Assembly: GCA_963691815.1 (NCBI GenBank)
Contig: OY829652.1
Location: forward strand, 15,099,027 to 15,163,026
DNA: 64,000 nucleotides
Reading direction: 5' to 3'
Source: Echiichthys vipera
Lineage: Eukaryota > Chordata > Actinopteri > Perciformes > Trachinidae
Shown: positions 27,301 to 38,757 of the stretch, one piece after another
Layout: each line of letters opens with the position of its first letter
Position numbering within the stretch: position 1 is the first letter of the stretch
Notes under the pieces: model-generated
Databases searched by the model: none
What the model was told of the DNA's origin: nothing
The model's input: only the letters and a program-made list of their open reading frames with translations
Translations under genes and position numbers: made by a program

Positions 27301-30300
27301 GGGATGGAAGGCAGCTATCTCAACCTGAAGGCACCCGGTGAGAAGGGGCTGAACGAGCGGCCAGGCTCAGACCTTTCCAGCCCTCTGGACAAAAGTGAGG
27401 CAGAGAGTAACAAAGGCAAGAAGAGACGCAACCGAACCACATTCACCAGTTACCAGCTGGAGGAGCTGGAGAAGGTTTTCCAGAAAACACACTACCCAGA
27501 TGTTTATGCCCGCGAGCAGCTGGCACTGAGGACAGACCTGACGGAGGCTCGTGTACAGGTGAGGACGAGGGAATTGGTTACATGTGAAATACACTGTGCA
27601 TTGACATGAGCCAACACATCAAACTGAATGACAAATATGTACTGTAATCTTCCATGCCCTCTAGAACAACAAATGTTTTCTGATCTTACAAACCCAGGTT
27701 GACTGGTTGGACTATAAATCAGTTTTATGTGACAACGCTATATTTAAGTTTTGGTTGGGTTTAGTGAAACCGGGTGGTTCTTAGGGGACTACCTAGGGGA
27801 GCATCGTCATCATGGTTACAAGAAACAAATGGTTAAGGTTAAGAAACAACAGTGATCATGCTGAAAAAGTTAGTTGATTTGGAATAAACAAACAGCGGTC
27901 TGCCCTGTTAAAGTCCGCCCACCCCGACCCTCCTTACTCTTTAATAGTCAATTTGCTCCTTTGTTTCCATCAAAACTACTACCGCTACTAGATGGCTTTA
28001 TCACTGGGGCATCAAATACTGACACTTTATAATGCCTCTTAGCGTCTGATACCGGTGCACAAAGAACCCTTGAGCGTCTGTATGAGACAAACCAGACTTT
28101 CAACTGTAAACCCACATGGGTTAGAAGCTCAGAGCTCAGAGCTCAGAGCGACAAAGTACGGAGAATCTGGTGCATTGGGGTTGATTTGGGCATTTTCTGA
28201 GACGATGAATGCTGCTGTTCCTTCTTGGGAGGACAGTCTCTACGAGTTCTATGTCTGCAGTTGTTAATGTTTGCGTGCTTATAATCACTCGGGGACATGA
28301 CAGAGAGGTCTGGGAGAGTTGAGACTGGCATGTTGACAAAGATTGTTTGCAGCATTAGACAGCGAGGCCTATTGTTCTACATCTCTCTTTCTGCCTGCCA
28401 GTTTTAGATCAGAGTAGGATGGGTGGGAATAAAGGAATACTCTTCTCTTAGCTCTTACATGCTGCAGACTCTGCAGAAGGGTCAAAGGTCAAGGGTTTCT
28501 CCCCGGCACTACCATGTTCAAACTACTTCACCGCACAGCGTTGGAGGCAGGGAGGGAAAACACATGGAGAGAAAAAAAAAAAGAGTCATCAAAGCTATTT
28601 GGCAAGGATATAAAAACACTTTGAGATGCCACTTTCAATTTCCACGCCTGGTCCAAGACATAGTCAGGGACAGAGAACCTGGCCTGGTCCCTGTGGTGGT
28701 ACAGTAAAATAAGTACATTCATGTTGCGTTCACACAGACCCATCTATTCCCCAGATGAATATAATTAACTTCCTCATCTGACAGGCACACAGCAGAGTCT
28801 GTTGAGTCACTGTGAGGTTTGACCCATACTTCTAAAATCAGGCCCTAAATATGTATGCAATCAAGACTAAACCCCACAATTTCAACTGAAGGTCTATCAA
28901 GACAAAGTCCAGGGATATCCAATTGTTGAATACCAAGGGGCACTTGAAGTTTGGCAAGCGATCGGAGAATCCTTTTCATCTCCGAAACAACAGCTATTGA
29001 AATCCAAAGTGCAGATGTTTTCTACCAAAATGCCAATGTCAAGGTCCTACAGTTTCATCCTCAGTTTGATGATGAATCTCTTCATAAAGGCGGGCTGCAG
29101 TTTTCCATAATCTGTGACTTCTGCTGCCACTAGTTTATTTAGTACAATTAGCTCTCAGCCTCAGACTTGAAGTTCACCACAGTGCCTATTTTTTTTATGA
29201 AGAGGGAGGCTGTGTGTGAGTGACTGCCGAGGCAGTCTATCAATCGCAGTGGTCCTGGATGACAGAGATGAGGTGAGACGGCTGGACTTCAAAGCTGCTT
29301 TTGGAGTTGTGCACTCTGCCCTCCCTCTCTCCCTCTTCCTCTCTCTCTGCCTGCTGGCTCTGGAGCATAAATAAAGCTCTTTAATGGCTCTGTAAGCTGC
29401 CTTTTGCTGTCAACGTCTTTAGCAATTACTGTATCACTGCCAAGCACTTTGAGCTCCAAGAGTTCTGAACCACCTTCCTTGCAGATGTCTGCTAGATAAA
29501 CTAAAGAATAGTAGTATGTGTTTGCAGTTGGTAAATATCATCCTTTTGGGCTACACGCAGAAGATGGGTCACCATTGATCATTATGAAAAATAAGAAAAA
29601 CTCTTTGTGTAAATTGAAATCCAGCTTGTGCACAAAAACCACTAGCTTTCTTTTCTAACGAACTCAGAATTTTGTGGAAAAGAGCAACTGAGCCACAAAG
29701 GACACATCTGACTTCATAATGTTCCCGAATGATCTCCCTGCCAAACTATGTAGCTTGGGTCTCATTTCTACTGCTGTTCAAAGGCAAAGCTACGTAGAGC
29801 AAACCCACTGTGAAACATGACACACTCAGTACCCAGAAACGAAGACAAGGGGCATATGTGTGCTCAGACATTGTTTGCTTGTTTATAAAAGGCTCCATTA
29901 AGTGTTTGAGAGCATCCAGGTTCAAAGAACACATTTGTAAGTGACTGACTTTGAATTTGGTATATAGCATAATATGTAAATGCATGTGTTTTCTGTGTGT
30001 ACGCTTGGTCCGCTGCTCTCATCTGCACGCCTCTGAAAAGGTCAGAGGGGTTAGCTGCGGAAAGCCAAGGGCTTAGGCGTCAGGAAATTAAACATGAAAT
30101 GAAAACAAGCTCCAGTTTGAACATTCTCCCATCTCACTTTCCAATATCCCGACTTCCCCTCGCTAACTTAAAAGGGAGGAGGGAGGAGACCGACATGGAG
30201 AGAGGGGTCGGCGGTGGGGGAGAGAGGGGCTGGAGTGGGACAGGAGAGGCTGAGCTTCAACAGAGAGGTGGGAGTACAACAAAGAGATTAAAAAGTAGAG

Positions 30301-33300
30301 GAGTAAAGTTGGGTTATCTTAAACCATCACAATTACGATGGCAGCTCGGTAACTGATAAAACTTTCTATTTTAAAAAGGAGAGTGGAGCTTTTAAATCTT
30401 AATCCTACTTTAAATACTGTAGTGCATTGACCGAGTTGCGCCTCCCAAGTATTACCATTATATTCGAGTCACAGATTCAACTATCCGATTTTCCTTAAAA
30501 TAATTTCCTTGTGATCTTTGAAAAACTCAGAAGTTTGTTTAAAGAGATATTTTGTTGATTTATATCCAGCTCTGTGTCATGGCAGTGAGTGCAGATGAAT
30601 GGTGTCTGGATATCCTCTGTGACTGACCCGCTCTGTGGGGATTATTTGTCAGGAAGGGAAGCCACTGTTCATCTGCACACATTGTCGTGATTGAGAACTG
30701 GTTTAAAATCGAGAATGCATCCCTTTGTTAACCGTTTATTGTTTTTTTTTATACTTTCTGCATTTATTAAGTTAAGAGTTCATTGGATATCTCATACTGT
30801 ATTTTTTATACCGCTTGGAGTCATCCCAAAGGGATCAATAAGGAGACGTCTAAGACTTTAGCACTTCTGTTCTAAAAGTAATTTCAGAATCCTAAAAGGC
30901 TCTTCAAACGATCTGAATCGAAAAATATTCCGTCAGCTACAAAACATTTTCACATTTGCACAAATTGAGCAAGGCTGATATCTCTGTTTGCATTAGACAA
31001 AAGAGGCCTAATTTGGTAAACTCAAAACAATTTTCTATCTTGCAGCTGTTGGAATATTCTTTTATCTAGATAGAAGAGTTTTTTTAGTTGAGTTAAATTA
31101 TTTTTCAAATGCTGCTATGTGCTTATTTTTTAGGACAATTAGATGCTTAACTCTATGACTTAATGTGATAGTAACTCATGAGAGGCTGCATTAACCCCTA
31201 ACAAGTCAAACTGTGCCATAACTTGATTACTGATCACTTTGAAGTTGAAATGAATGAATGAAACCTTTGTTGCCTAGGGGAATTTGATCAAAGAGCATAC
31301 ACAATATTAAAAACAAAAATCCATACATAACAGCATATAATATATGATAAAACATCATCATAAAAATGTTTTTTCTCAGCAGTCCAATCAGGGCCTTTTG
31401 TGCTGTGGATTATATTTAGAAACCTGCAATGTTATGAGCTCACATAACCAAAGAAGAACCAAAGGAAAGACATGACAAACCTTAAACAATAATAGACCCC
31501 AAATCCTCAAGAGGAGGATAACATGGACTCTGAGGCCCCTTCCAAACATATGATATAATTCAAAGGGCAACAACCCCTCACCTTGACATTGGGGTTCAGC
31601 CACAACCTATCAGCTATCAGATATCAGCTTACCACTTTGCAAGGGTGAGCTGTCCTCTAATCTCGCCAGCTGACCTGAGGAATGTCGGAGTCAGACATTT
31701 CTTTACGTCACCTTCTCACAAAACACAGTACACCGCTATAAGTGCCACATATATGGTCTTCTTTTTGAAAATGAGCCAGCTAGTGGTTTTGTCCAGTCAG
31801 AAAAATGACAGGTTAGGGCGCATGTTGCTGTGCTTATAGTTTGTCCTAAAATAAAATTAACTCCTGAAAAGAAATAATAAATATGGGATAATATGTTTGT
31901 GTGACACTGCTCATGTTTGTCACTAAGCTCTATTGTGTTTAAGTTGACTGAGAGAAATGGTGAGAGCGAAAAAGACATGAGGGGGGTTGGGGGAGCTGTT
32001 TGAGGAGGTTGACCGAAGGGAAATTGCATGTCAGGGACTGTGAAAACCACAAGCTGATTGGGCTGGGAATCCACCCGCAATCCAAGTTCAAACCCCTGTG
32101 TCGAGGCAGGATCGCTCTCCCTTTTCTCTTTGAAGGAGTCTCTTTTTCCCTCTTGGGAGGATGACATTCAGACAACCAACAAATACATACAAATAAACAT
32201 GTGGAGACATCCAGTACCCAGCTTTGCTACCCTATTCTCTTGAATAGAGATGTGAGAAAACTTTGCAGAAAAATGCTAGGAACAGCAGAGATGCATGATT
32301 AGAAAAGGAGAAAATGTGGAGAATAACTGGGGGCGGCCACCACTGGCTTATATTTGATGAAGTAAATGTAATTATATCAGTAGAGTCCCAATTTGTGTTA
32401 TCGGGTACATTAAAACATATACTGTCATTTGATTAATTTTCATTAAAATATGGGCAGATGATTTTAGATTCAAGATTCAAGATTCAAGAAGCTTTATTTA
32501 TCCCGAGGGAAATTATTGTGCAACAGTTTCAATACAAAGGTGGGAAAGGATCAGAGTAGCAATAAGCATAAACATGAATCAAATCAAAACAAAGCTAACA
32601 TCAGATAAATCAAGCAAGTGTGACAGAGTAGTTTTAGCCGGACTTTATCCCACATCAAATGATTAGTAATGATAGTACATGTATCTTATATCTTGGCTAC
32701 ATACTGTATATAGTAGCATGCTAGGACTGCAACCAACCAATATCTTCATTATTGAATATTCTGGTGACTACTTTCTTGGTTAATCATAATAATTTGCCCT
32801 TCAAAAACATCAGAAAAATGGCCTTCAAAAGTCTAGAGCCCGAGGTGACATCTTCAAATGTTTTGTACCCAAATATATACCGTTAACTATGATGAAAACA
32901 AAGAAAAGCATGTTTAGAAGCAGGAACCATCAAATGTTTGGCGTCTTTGCTTGAAAATTGAAAAGATTTTCCACAGATAATTTATTTCAAGGAACGTTGC
33001 AGCTTTAGAGTGTGCTGCAGACATGTTAGGCCTTTTATACACATTAGTTTGGTGTTTAGGTGTCCAAATAGCAAGTAATTAACCAATTTTAAAAGCAATG
33101 TGATACTTAAAGCAGAACTGAAAATGGAAATGGCTTCTGGCAAGAAACACATTGTCTACAGGGTATTTACAGTATATGTCTATAATCAATATCCAGTAGC
33201 TTTTTTACTGAGCCAACAAGTACATTTTGTTGTAGCCCCAAATCACTAAACAGCAAATTTGCCTCAAAAAGATTTACAATGTGTACAACAGACACCCTCT

Positions 33301-35395
33301 ACTCTTACAGACCCTTGAGATGATTACCAAAAAACTCCCCCCAAAAACATTTTAACATGGAAAAAGAAAAAGGGTATGAGATCTCAGGAAGAGCAACAGA
33401 GGCTGAATCCTTCTCCCAGGACAGACAAACAGCCAATAGATGTGTATTCAGAGTAGAGATACATGTAAAAAGTATTACATTACATATCATTGACTGTGAA
33501 TACCAAGACTGCAGTAGACATGTTCAGTGAATTTCCCTCAGGGTGCACATTTCACTTTTTCTACTCCAACAACAATACTTTCAGAACTGAGTTTCACTCT
33601 TCAGTCCTGCTTTTCCTCCAGTGCTCTTCATAGGCAGGGAGAAGTGGGCTCTGTAGCCTGTGCTCGGTCTGTCAGCAGGTACTGAAAGAACAACCTTTCT
33701 GCAGAGTAGCACCCAACTTCATATACTGCGTTCAATAATTAATAATCCCAATGAATGACAAAGAAAAACATATTCTTGGTCAAAAGTTGAACTTTTGTTT
33801 CATGGATTATACGGAGGGATTCCCCACTGTATCCCACTGTGCTGACATGTGGGGGAGAGCACACCTCTCTCAGAGTGATTTATGAATGGCTACAGGCCCA
33901 GATGTGGATCTGTCGACGCTGGCAGCCTGAAGGGAGGCAGACGCCTGTGTATCAAAGGGAGGAGCTGATTCGTGCAGCACCAGGGGAGACTCACCATTTT
34001 CACATCAATAGCTCCGTGTGGACGGCACTTTAAAGACACGTCAAGTCTTAAAACCTGGGCCTGGACTTTCATGTGCCCCAGAATTTATTTGCTTCACTAT
34101 CTTCATTTTATGTGCTTCAGTTTCTTACTGTGTCTTGCTGCGGGTAGAGGATGACCTTGGGGTTTGTTTTGCAAAAAAAAGTACCTGGGTTTGCAGGTGA
34201 TATGAGATATATGATAGCTATATTTAAAATAATATTCAAGCTTTGTTTGGTGGTGGCTGCTCTGTATTTTCCTGATGGATTGTTTTCTTTGTAGGTGTGG
34301 TTCCAGAATCGCAGAGCCAAGTGGAGGAAGAGGGAGCGTTATGGCCAGATGCAACAGGTCCGGACACACTTCTCCACTGCTTACGAGCTGCCTCTACTGA
34401 CTCGGCCAGAGAACTACGCACAGGTAAGGCAAAATAAATGTCAGTCCGCTCACTGAATAATACTAAGCACAGGTATTGTATTCAGAATCATAAATGGGTA
34501 TGAGTAAGGTTTGTTATAAAACCTGCCAAAAACAGTTCTTTCTGACCATTTGGGGGAAACAAGAATGAGTTGTGAAAACAACATTGATATCTAGTTTTAA
34601 ATAAATATGGCGGGTTTGTTGGCAAACAGTTGCCTATTAAACATCCAGCAGTTATGGAGGAACAATATCATACATTCGGAGTCGTGATTTTGTCTGTGTG
34701 GAGTCCAATATACCGGTAAACTCTCTTTCAGCTCTGATTTTGGTCTCTACCAACTCCTGGAGGAAATATCTGGCTCTATAGCTGCTAAATGCTCCACTAT
34801 GTCCACCAGCTAGTCACTAAGTGTGTCTGTCTGTCATTTGGTACTGAGCGGGTAGTGTGCACTGGGTTTTTAGAGCTTTTGTGCTGAAAACAGCTGCCTG
34901 CTGCAGCCAAAAATACCACTACAATGCTCTATAATTGCAGCTGCAGATTCGGGTGATGGTTCTCTTTAGGTTAATCACTATGAGCGACCCTTTTCACAAT
35001 GTCCTTTGCTTTTGTTATTATAAAAATACCAATTATCACCACTTTAACTCATAATCCCTGCACTTCTCCTCCAGATTCAGAACCCTTCATGGATCGGGAG
35101 CAGCAGTGGAGTATCTCCAGTGCCAGGTTGCGTTGTGCCTTGTGACTCCGTCCCCTCCTGCATGCCACCTCATCCTCACGGTCCTGGAGGCGTCTCCGAC
35201 TTCTTGGGCGTGCCCAGTCCAGGGAGCAGTCACATGGGACAGACACATATGGGCAGCCTTTTTGGGGGTCCCGGGATGAGTGGGGGAATCAATGGCTATG
35301 ATCTCAACCTTGATCCAGACCGCAAGTCGTCCAGCATAGCTGCGCTGCGTATGAAGGCCAAGGAACACAGTGCAGCCATCTCTTGGGCTACATGA
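18025..35395 (+). CDS. alx4: ALX homeobox 4 transcription factor (aristaless-like homeobox 4), 4 coding exons
   Basis: Joined exons 18025-18364, 27245-27558, 34295-34423 and 35075-35395 give 367 residues; human ALX4 is about 411. Seen: an N-terminus starting MNAACVSYC, which matches the ALX4 start and supports this ATG; a paired-class homeodomain at residues 173-232 with F180, W220, Q222 (homeodomain position 50), N223 and R225; a C-terminal OAR motif at about 346-365 (SSSIAALRMKAKEHSAAISW). The Pro/Gln-rich tract of mammalian ALX4 is absent, which explains the shorter length. All introns are GT-AG; intron 2 splits the homeodomain between positions 46 and 47, the usual site in paired-class genes. 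Family knowledge: a nuclear factor that binds palindromic TAAT sites as dimers and patterns frontonasal neural crest, skull vault and limb mesenchyme. The ALX4-specific N-terminus argues against ALX1 or ALX3. The a or b paralogue is undetermined. Confidence 0.96.
23005..23215 (+). repeat. Dispersed repeat family A (copy 5)
   Basis: It starts with GAGCTGCAATGATTAGTCGA, the typical terminal block, then has CTCAAATATGGATATTTCC and CTGGACTGACAAAACAAGAC. It lies in alx4 intron 1. Confidence 0.7.
24428..24852. repeat. Dispersed teleost repeat, family B (copy 1)
   Basis: AAAGACTGGAAATGGGGAAA, GCCTGCTCTGTCCAGTGGTT, GCTAATTAACAAGTTGTGTC and TCTCATCTAACTATTGG belong to a roughly 400 bp repeat widespread in teleosts. 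It lies in alx4 intron 1 and accounts for its mid part. Confidence 0.7.
27245..27558 (+). CDS. alx4: alx4 coding exon 2 (acidic linker and homeodomain positions 1-46)
   Basis: The acceptor is TTATCTTACAG ending at 27244 and the donor GTGAGG begins at 27559. Its 314 bp complete the split glycine and restore phase 0. It encodes the linker with SDLSSPLDK and ESNKGKKRRNR, then homeodomain helices 1 and 2 (FTSYQLEELEKVFQ, YPDVYAREQLALR). Homeodomain residue 1 is the lysine codon at 27421. Reading on into the intron gives only a short tail before a stop, so the donor is needed. Confidence 0.97.
32463..32550. repeat. Repeat tail with ATTCAAG units
   Basis: Three ATTCAAG units are followed by AAGCTTTATTTATCCCGAGG and GAAATTATTGTGCAACAG, a 3'-tail sequence seen in many fish retroposon copies. 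Confidence 0.5.
32725..33008 (-). repeat. Dispersed repeat family A (copy 6, minus)
   Basis: GTGACATCTTCAAATGTTTT, GCAGGAACCATCAAATGTTT and TTTGCTTGAAAATTGA are the reverse of the family A core; it ends GTTGCAGCTTT. It lies in alx4 intron 2. Confidence 0.7.
34295..34423 (+). CDS. alx4: alx4 coding exon 3 (recognition helix)
   Basis: The acceptor TTTGTAG ends at 34294 and the donor GTAAGG begins at 34424. It is 129 bp, phase 0 at both ends, 43 codons. It begins VWFQNRRAKWRKRER, the DNA-recognition helix of a Q50 paired-class homeodomain, and continues FGQ-like RYGQMQQVRTHFSTAYELP, a segment shared by ALX proteins. Confidence 0.97.
34710..34990. repeat. Dispersed teleost repeat in alx4 intron 3
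   Basis: TTTGGTCTCTACCAACTCCT, GGAAATATCTGGCTCTATAG, CTGCTAAATGCTCCACTATG and CACCAGCTAGTCACTAA are recurrent fish repeat words. The copy fills nearly half of intron 3. Confidence 0.65.
35075..35395 (+). CDS. alx4: alx4 coding exon 4 (transactivation region and OAR motif)
   Basis: The pyrimidine-rich acceptor CTTCTCCTCCAG ends at 35074; the exon closes with TGA at 35393-35395. It encodes 106 residues: IQNPSWIG, a Cys/Pro-rich stretch (CVVPCDSVPSCM), GQTHMGSLFG, then the OAR motif that ends the protein in ISWAT. This order matches ALX4 rather than ALX1 or ALX3. Confidence 0.96.
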   Translation: MQNPSWIGSSSGVSPVPGCVVPCDSVPSCMPPHPHGPGGVSDFLGVPSPGSSHMGQTHMGSLFGGPGMSGGINGYDLNLDPDRKSSSIAALRMKAKEHSAAISWAT

Positions 35396-35769
35396 TGTCT
35401 CAGCCCAGTTCCACCCTGCCCCCCTAAGGCCCTCTTCTCTGGAGCAGCCATCAGCAAGTGCCGTGGGGGAGGAGGGATTTTTTTCCTGAGAGCACTAATG
35501 ATAACACAGGTCAAATGAACAGGGAGAGACTGCGGAGATAACAGAGGCCATTACAGCGGCCAGCACAGCCAAGATAACAACTGTGACTGTGACAACCAGC
35601 AGATGCAGAAAGTAAGAGAAATACAGAGGTGTGACTCAGAAGATGACATTACTGAGACATTGTGTTCATTCTTGATTCCTTGATCTCTCAGGTCTCATTG
35701 AAATATGGGGTTTATTCCCTGACCAACTGGGTATCAATCATGATAGTGGTAGATTTCAGTAAAATAAGC

Positions 35770-35780
35770 AATAAAATAAA
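35770..35780 (+). terminator. Possible proximal polyadenylation signal of alx4
   Basis: Two overlapping AATAAA hexamers lie at 35770-35775 and 35775-35780, about 375 bp after the stop codon. This is the first strong signal downstream. AT-rich DNA makes such hexamers common by chance, so use of this site is an inference. Confidence 0.4.
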
Positions 35781-36963
35781 TATGGTTTACAAAATACTAT
35801 CATAGGTATCATATCATGAATTCAGTGCCAAAGTCAGCCATATCATAAAGTATTTTCATTTACAGAAGTTTGATTCACATCATTTACTTCCTCTAGCTTA
35901 GTTTTTATACTACCCATTCTGCCCCACTCATTTTGTTTGTGTTACTTTAGACTTGTCTCTCTCACTGTAGATATCTGAACATTCAGTATTTGCATCTTAA
36001 AAGCCATTTAAAAAAACAAGGCAGAGCTTAGATGTATACCAAGTGCTGAGAGTTTACTGTCACTTGCCATTGCAAATGGTTCTTTAAAGCGAACAATAAT
36101 TGGTTATTAAAAAAAAAGTGAATTTTGTCAAAGCCTGCGCTGAGAAGTTTATGTCCCTGCAAAGAAGGAGAGGGCTTGAATGCAATAGGTGAACAGAGTC
36201 TAATTGAGCAAGAGCAGACACGGCCTGTGCCAATTTATTCTGGGAGGAGGGCAGGCATTGGATTGGCAGCAATTTCAAGCCAACGTGTCATTTCCTCCCC
36301 CAGGGCTGCCTCTGCAGGTTCCCCTGCTAGGCTCAGGCCTCAGGTTACAGGAAACACTGTCTCCACTGGCAGACGAGGTTCAGCAACACACAGCAGCAGC
36401 CTTCAACACCAACTAGCTACGCCAGCTTCAATCAGCAACCAACAGGAATATACACACTTAATTAGCATCAAAGTGAGCCGTCCTGCCCCGGTGAAAAACC
36501 TTAGTACATCACAGCCTGCACGGTGAGGACATACTGCACACACAGTTCCACAAGCTGTAACAATCAGTTCACAGTAGACGTGGGCTCAGAGATGACTTTT
36601 GGATTTGTAGTTCGCGCACAGAATCCGTCACACGCCAGAGACTGCAGGCCAGATCAGTGGCATTCTGTAATGTTTGGGTAATGTGATGACTTTAGAGCTG
36701 GACTGCAGGAATGTGGTGACTATGTCCAGTGATTGCAGGAGTGTCTCTGTGTGTTACCTTGCCGGAATAAGCTTGTCACCAGAACTGGTCTGCAGGCTGA
36801 GGCTAGAGACAGACTTCATTAGACTTTTGGCTGATCTCTCTATGACGCCCGCTGGGCTACATATCCATTTTCTTTCCCCGGTGAGGATGATGGCGAGAGA
36901 GTCTGTTTCTGATCCTCAAAGCCGGATGATAAGTGCCCATTACAACCCTCCTGTTAGAGAGTA

Positions 36964-37262
36964 GGGCTGCACCTAACAGCTATTTTCAATAATCATTCAT
37001 TTTTTCAATATGTCCATTAATCGTTTGGTCTATAAACTGTAAAATATTGTGAAAAATCCCAATTTCTCGCAATCACAATCGATTAAAACCCAAACATGAC
37101 ATCTTCAAATGCTTTGTTTTGTTGCCCTGAACCCCCAAATATTCAGTTTACTATTACATAAGATAAGAAAAGCAGTAAGTGAAAGGCTGGAACTCTATCC
37201 ATTTTTGCTTGAATAATTATTTAAAATGATTGTGAATACAATAACCCTTTGTTACAGCTCTG
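36964..37262 (-). repeat. Dispersed repeat family A (copy 7, minus, near full length)
   Basis: It opens GGGCTGCACCTAACAGCTAT, carries ATGACATCTTCAAATGCTTT and CAGTTTACTATTACATAAGA, and closes GTTACAGCTCTGCAA. It appears to be one of the longest copies, about 300 bp, with both ends carrying the GGGCTGCA word in inverse. Confidence 0.72.
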
Positions 37263-38298
37263 CAATTTCTTTTCTGAATTGTACAAAGAAAGTGCAAAGT
37301 TTTCCTTTTTCTTCATGGGGAGGAAAAGCGTTTTAAAATTCCTAATATCAACCAGTGAAAAAACAGACTGTTGTTGCCTTTAAATCAAGCCGTTTCCTGT
37401 CACCAGCAGGTAATTGAGCTGACAACATGATGATTGCTTTGTTCATGCTGTCAATATATTCTACACAGGGGGTGTATTGGCAGAACTTAAACAAAAGTCA
37501 TCAAATGAAAAGACAAAAGGCCTCTAAAATTCAATAAAAATGAGAAACATTTTGAATTAATAAACTTTGTTTAATGTGAGGACTAAAAATCAAAAACATA
37601 ATTTTCAACATTTCAAGATAAAAACAGGATGTGGTCAATACAAATTATTTCTTGACTACATGTGTGACTGAATTCCTACTTTATCGAGTTGAGTTTATCT
37701 TCTCGCTGGTCCTCCCTCAGTTCTCTACTCCACTGCAGCTCCGTCCATGTTGATACTACTGAAATAAAGCAATTGAAATCCATAGTTATGTCGTATTGTG
37801 TGAATGTGAACAATATAAAAAGGATATTGTTCTTTTGCTTGTACATTTGTTTTGCTTATTTGTCAAATAATGGACCTCCAGAGATAAACCGTTGAAGTAT
37901 TACAGTAATATTGCCAAGAAATGTAAAATTATGTTTTGTGTGTTATTCTGAAGAGTTGCTCTGGACTTTTACCGAGGTGAAAATTGCTTTCTTAATTTGT
38001 TATGGCTTTAAGCATCTTTTTGTATATTAATCAATTATTTCTACTTCTGATTGTGACTTTATATAATGTGTCATTGCAATAAGTTATTGCACTTACAGTG
38101 TTGGAGAGGTTTTTTGCTTTTGTTTTGTTTTTTGACAGTGGTCTCTTTGCTGAAGCCAGAGGTGTGTGGTTTTGTGTCCCAGCAGTCGAGAACTGTCTCC
38201 TAAGCCCGTCCACATTTAGCACCATGAACAGCATCACTGACATTTGTTTGACAGAAGCAACTTGCTGTTTCTGTAGATGGTTTTGAGAGTGATTTTGA

Positions 38299-38304
38299 AA
38301 TAAA
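38299..38304 (+). terminator. Possible distal polyadenylation signal of alx4
   Basis: AATAAA lies about 2.9 kb past the alx4 stop, after a T-rich stretch at 37690-38290 that could be a long 3' UTR; mammalian ALX4 has a long one. A dispersed repeat at 36964-37262 would lie inside such a UTR. This is weak evidence without transcript data. Confidence 0.2.
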
Positions 38305-38629
38305 TGAATCTCCAACGAGTTCAGATAGTTTCTTCTTTACAGGCCCTGAAAATCCACCTGCTTCTCTTTTTTTCTCCAACCAATGAGGTCATACATGATC
38401 ACACTACTGCTTCAACTTTTTTTTTGGCAACACATTTCTACTTTGTGCAGTGAAATACAATATATACAACAAAAATGTAGTGAGCTGCTACTACTGAGCT
38501 CTACGGTCGGTTGTATAGACAGCCTTGTACCTTTGCCTTTTCCCTTTTTTTTTTTTTTTATATAACTGGTCGGCTTGGTTCCTGCCTTAAATCTCTTTAT
38601 TTAAGGATTTTCTGAAATGTCAATGGAGT

Positions 38630-38757
38630 AAATGAATGGGGAAATCACTTCCCGTCACTTTTGGGCTCTATAGCAGGATATGAGAGTGGTATCAATCTTC
38701 TCATCTTCTCAACAAGAACCCAGATATCTTCCCAAAATGCCAAACAATTCCTTTAAT
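38630..38757. repeat. Dispersed repeat family B (copy 2, end fragment)
   Basis: ATGAGAGTGGTATCAATCTT with CTTCTCATCTTCTCAAC and ending CAAACAATTCCTTTAA is the terminal part of the same family as 24428-24852. Confidence 0.68.

Larger units (their letters stand above)
27559..34294 (+). other. alx4 intron 2 (6.7 kb)
   Basis: GT-AG intron between homeodomain positions 46 and 47. It holds repeat family A copy 6 and the ATTCAAG tail repeat; a three-unit AGCTCAG tandem lies at about 28126-28146. The CT-rich stretch near 29320-29420, followed by AAATAAAGCTCTTTAATGGC, is repeat-free. No nested gene is seen. Confidence 0.7.

Noticed and set aside
28126..28148. Three tandem AGCTCAG units as a possible nuclear-receptor element
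   Set aside because: The half-site does not match AGGTCA well; a short tandem duplication is simpler.
31736..32167. 143-residue minus-strand open frame in alx4 intron 2
   Set aside because: No domain, overlaps other frames on both strands, and lies in an intron; looks like chance.
36125..36526. 133-residue plus-strand open frame downstream of alx4
   Set aside because: Composition is typical of non-coding DNA (Ser/Gln/Thr-rich, no motif), and an overlapping second frame is also open.
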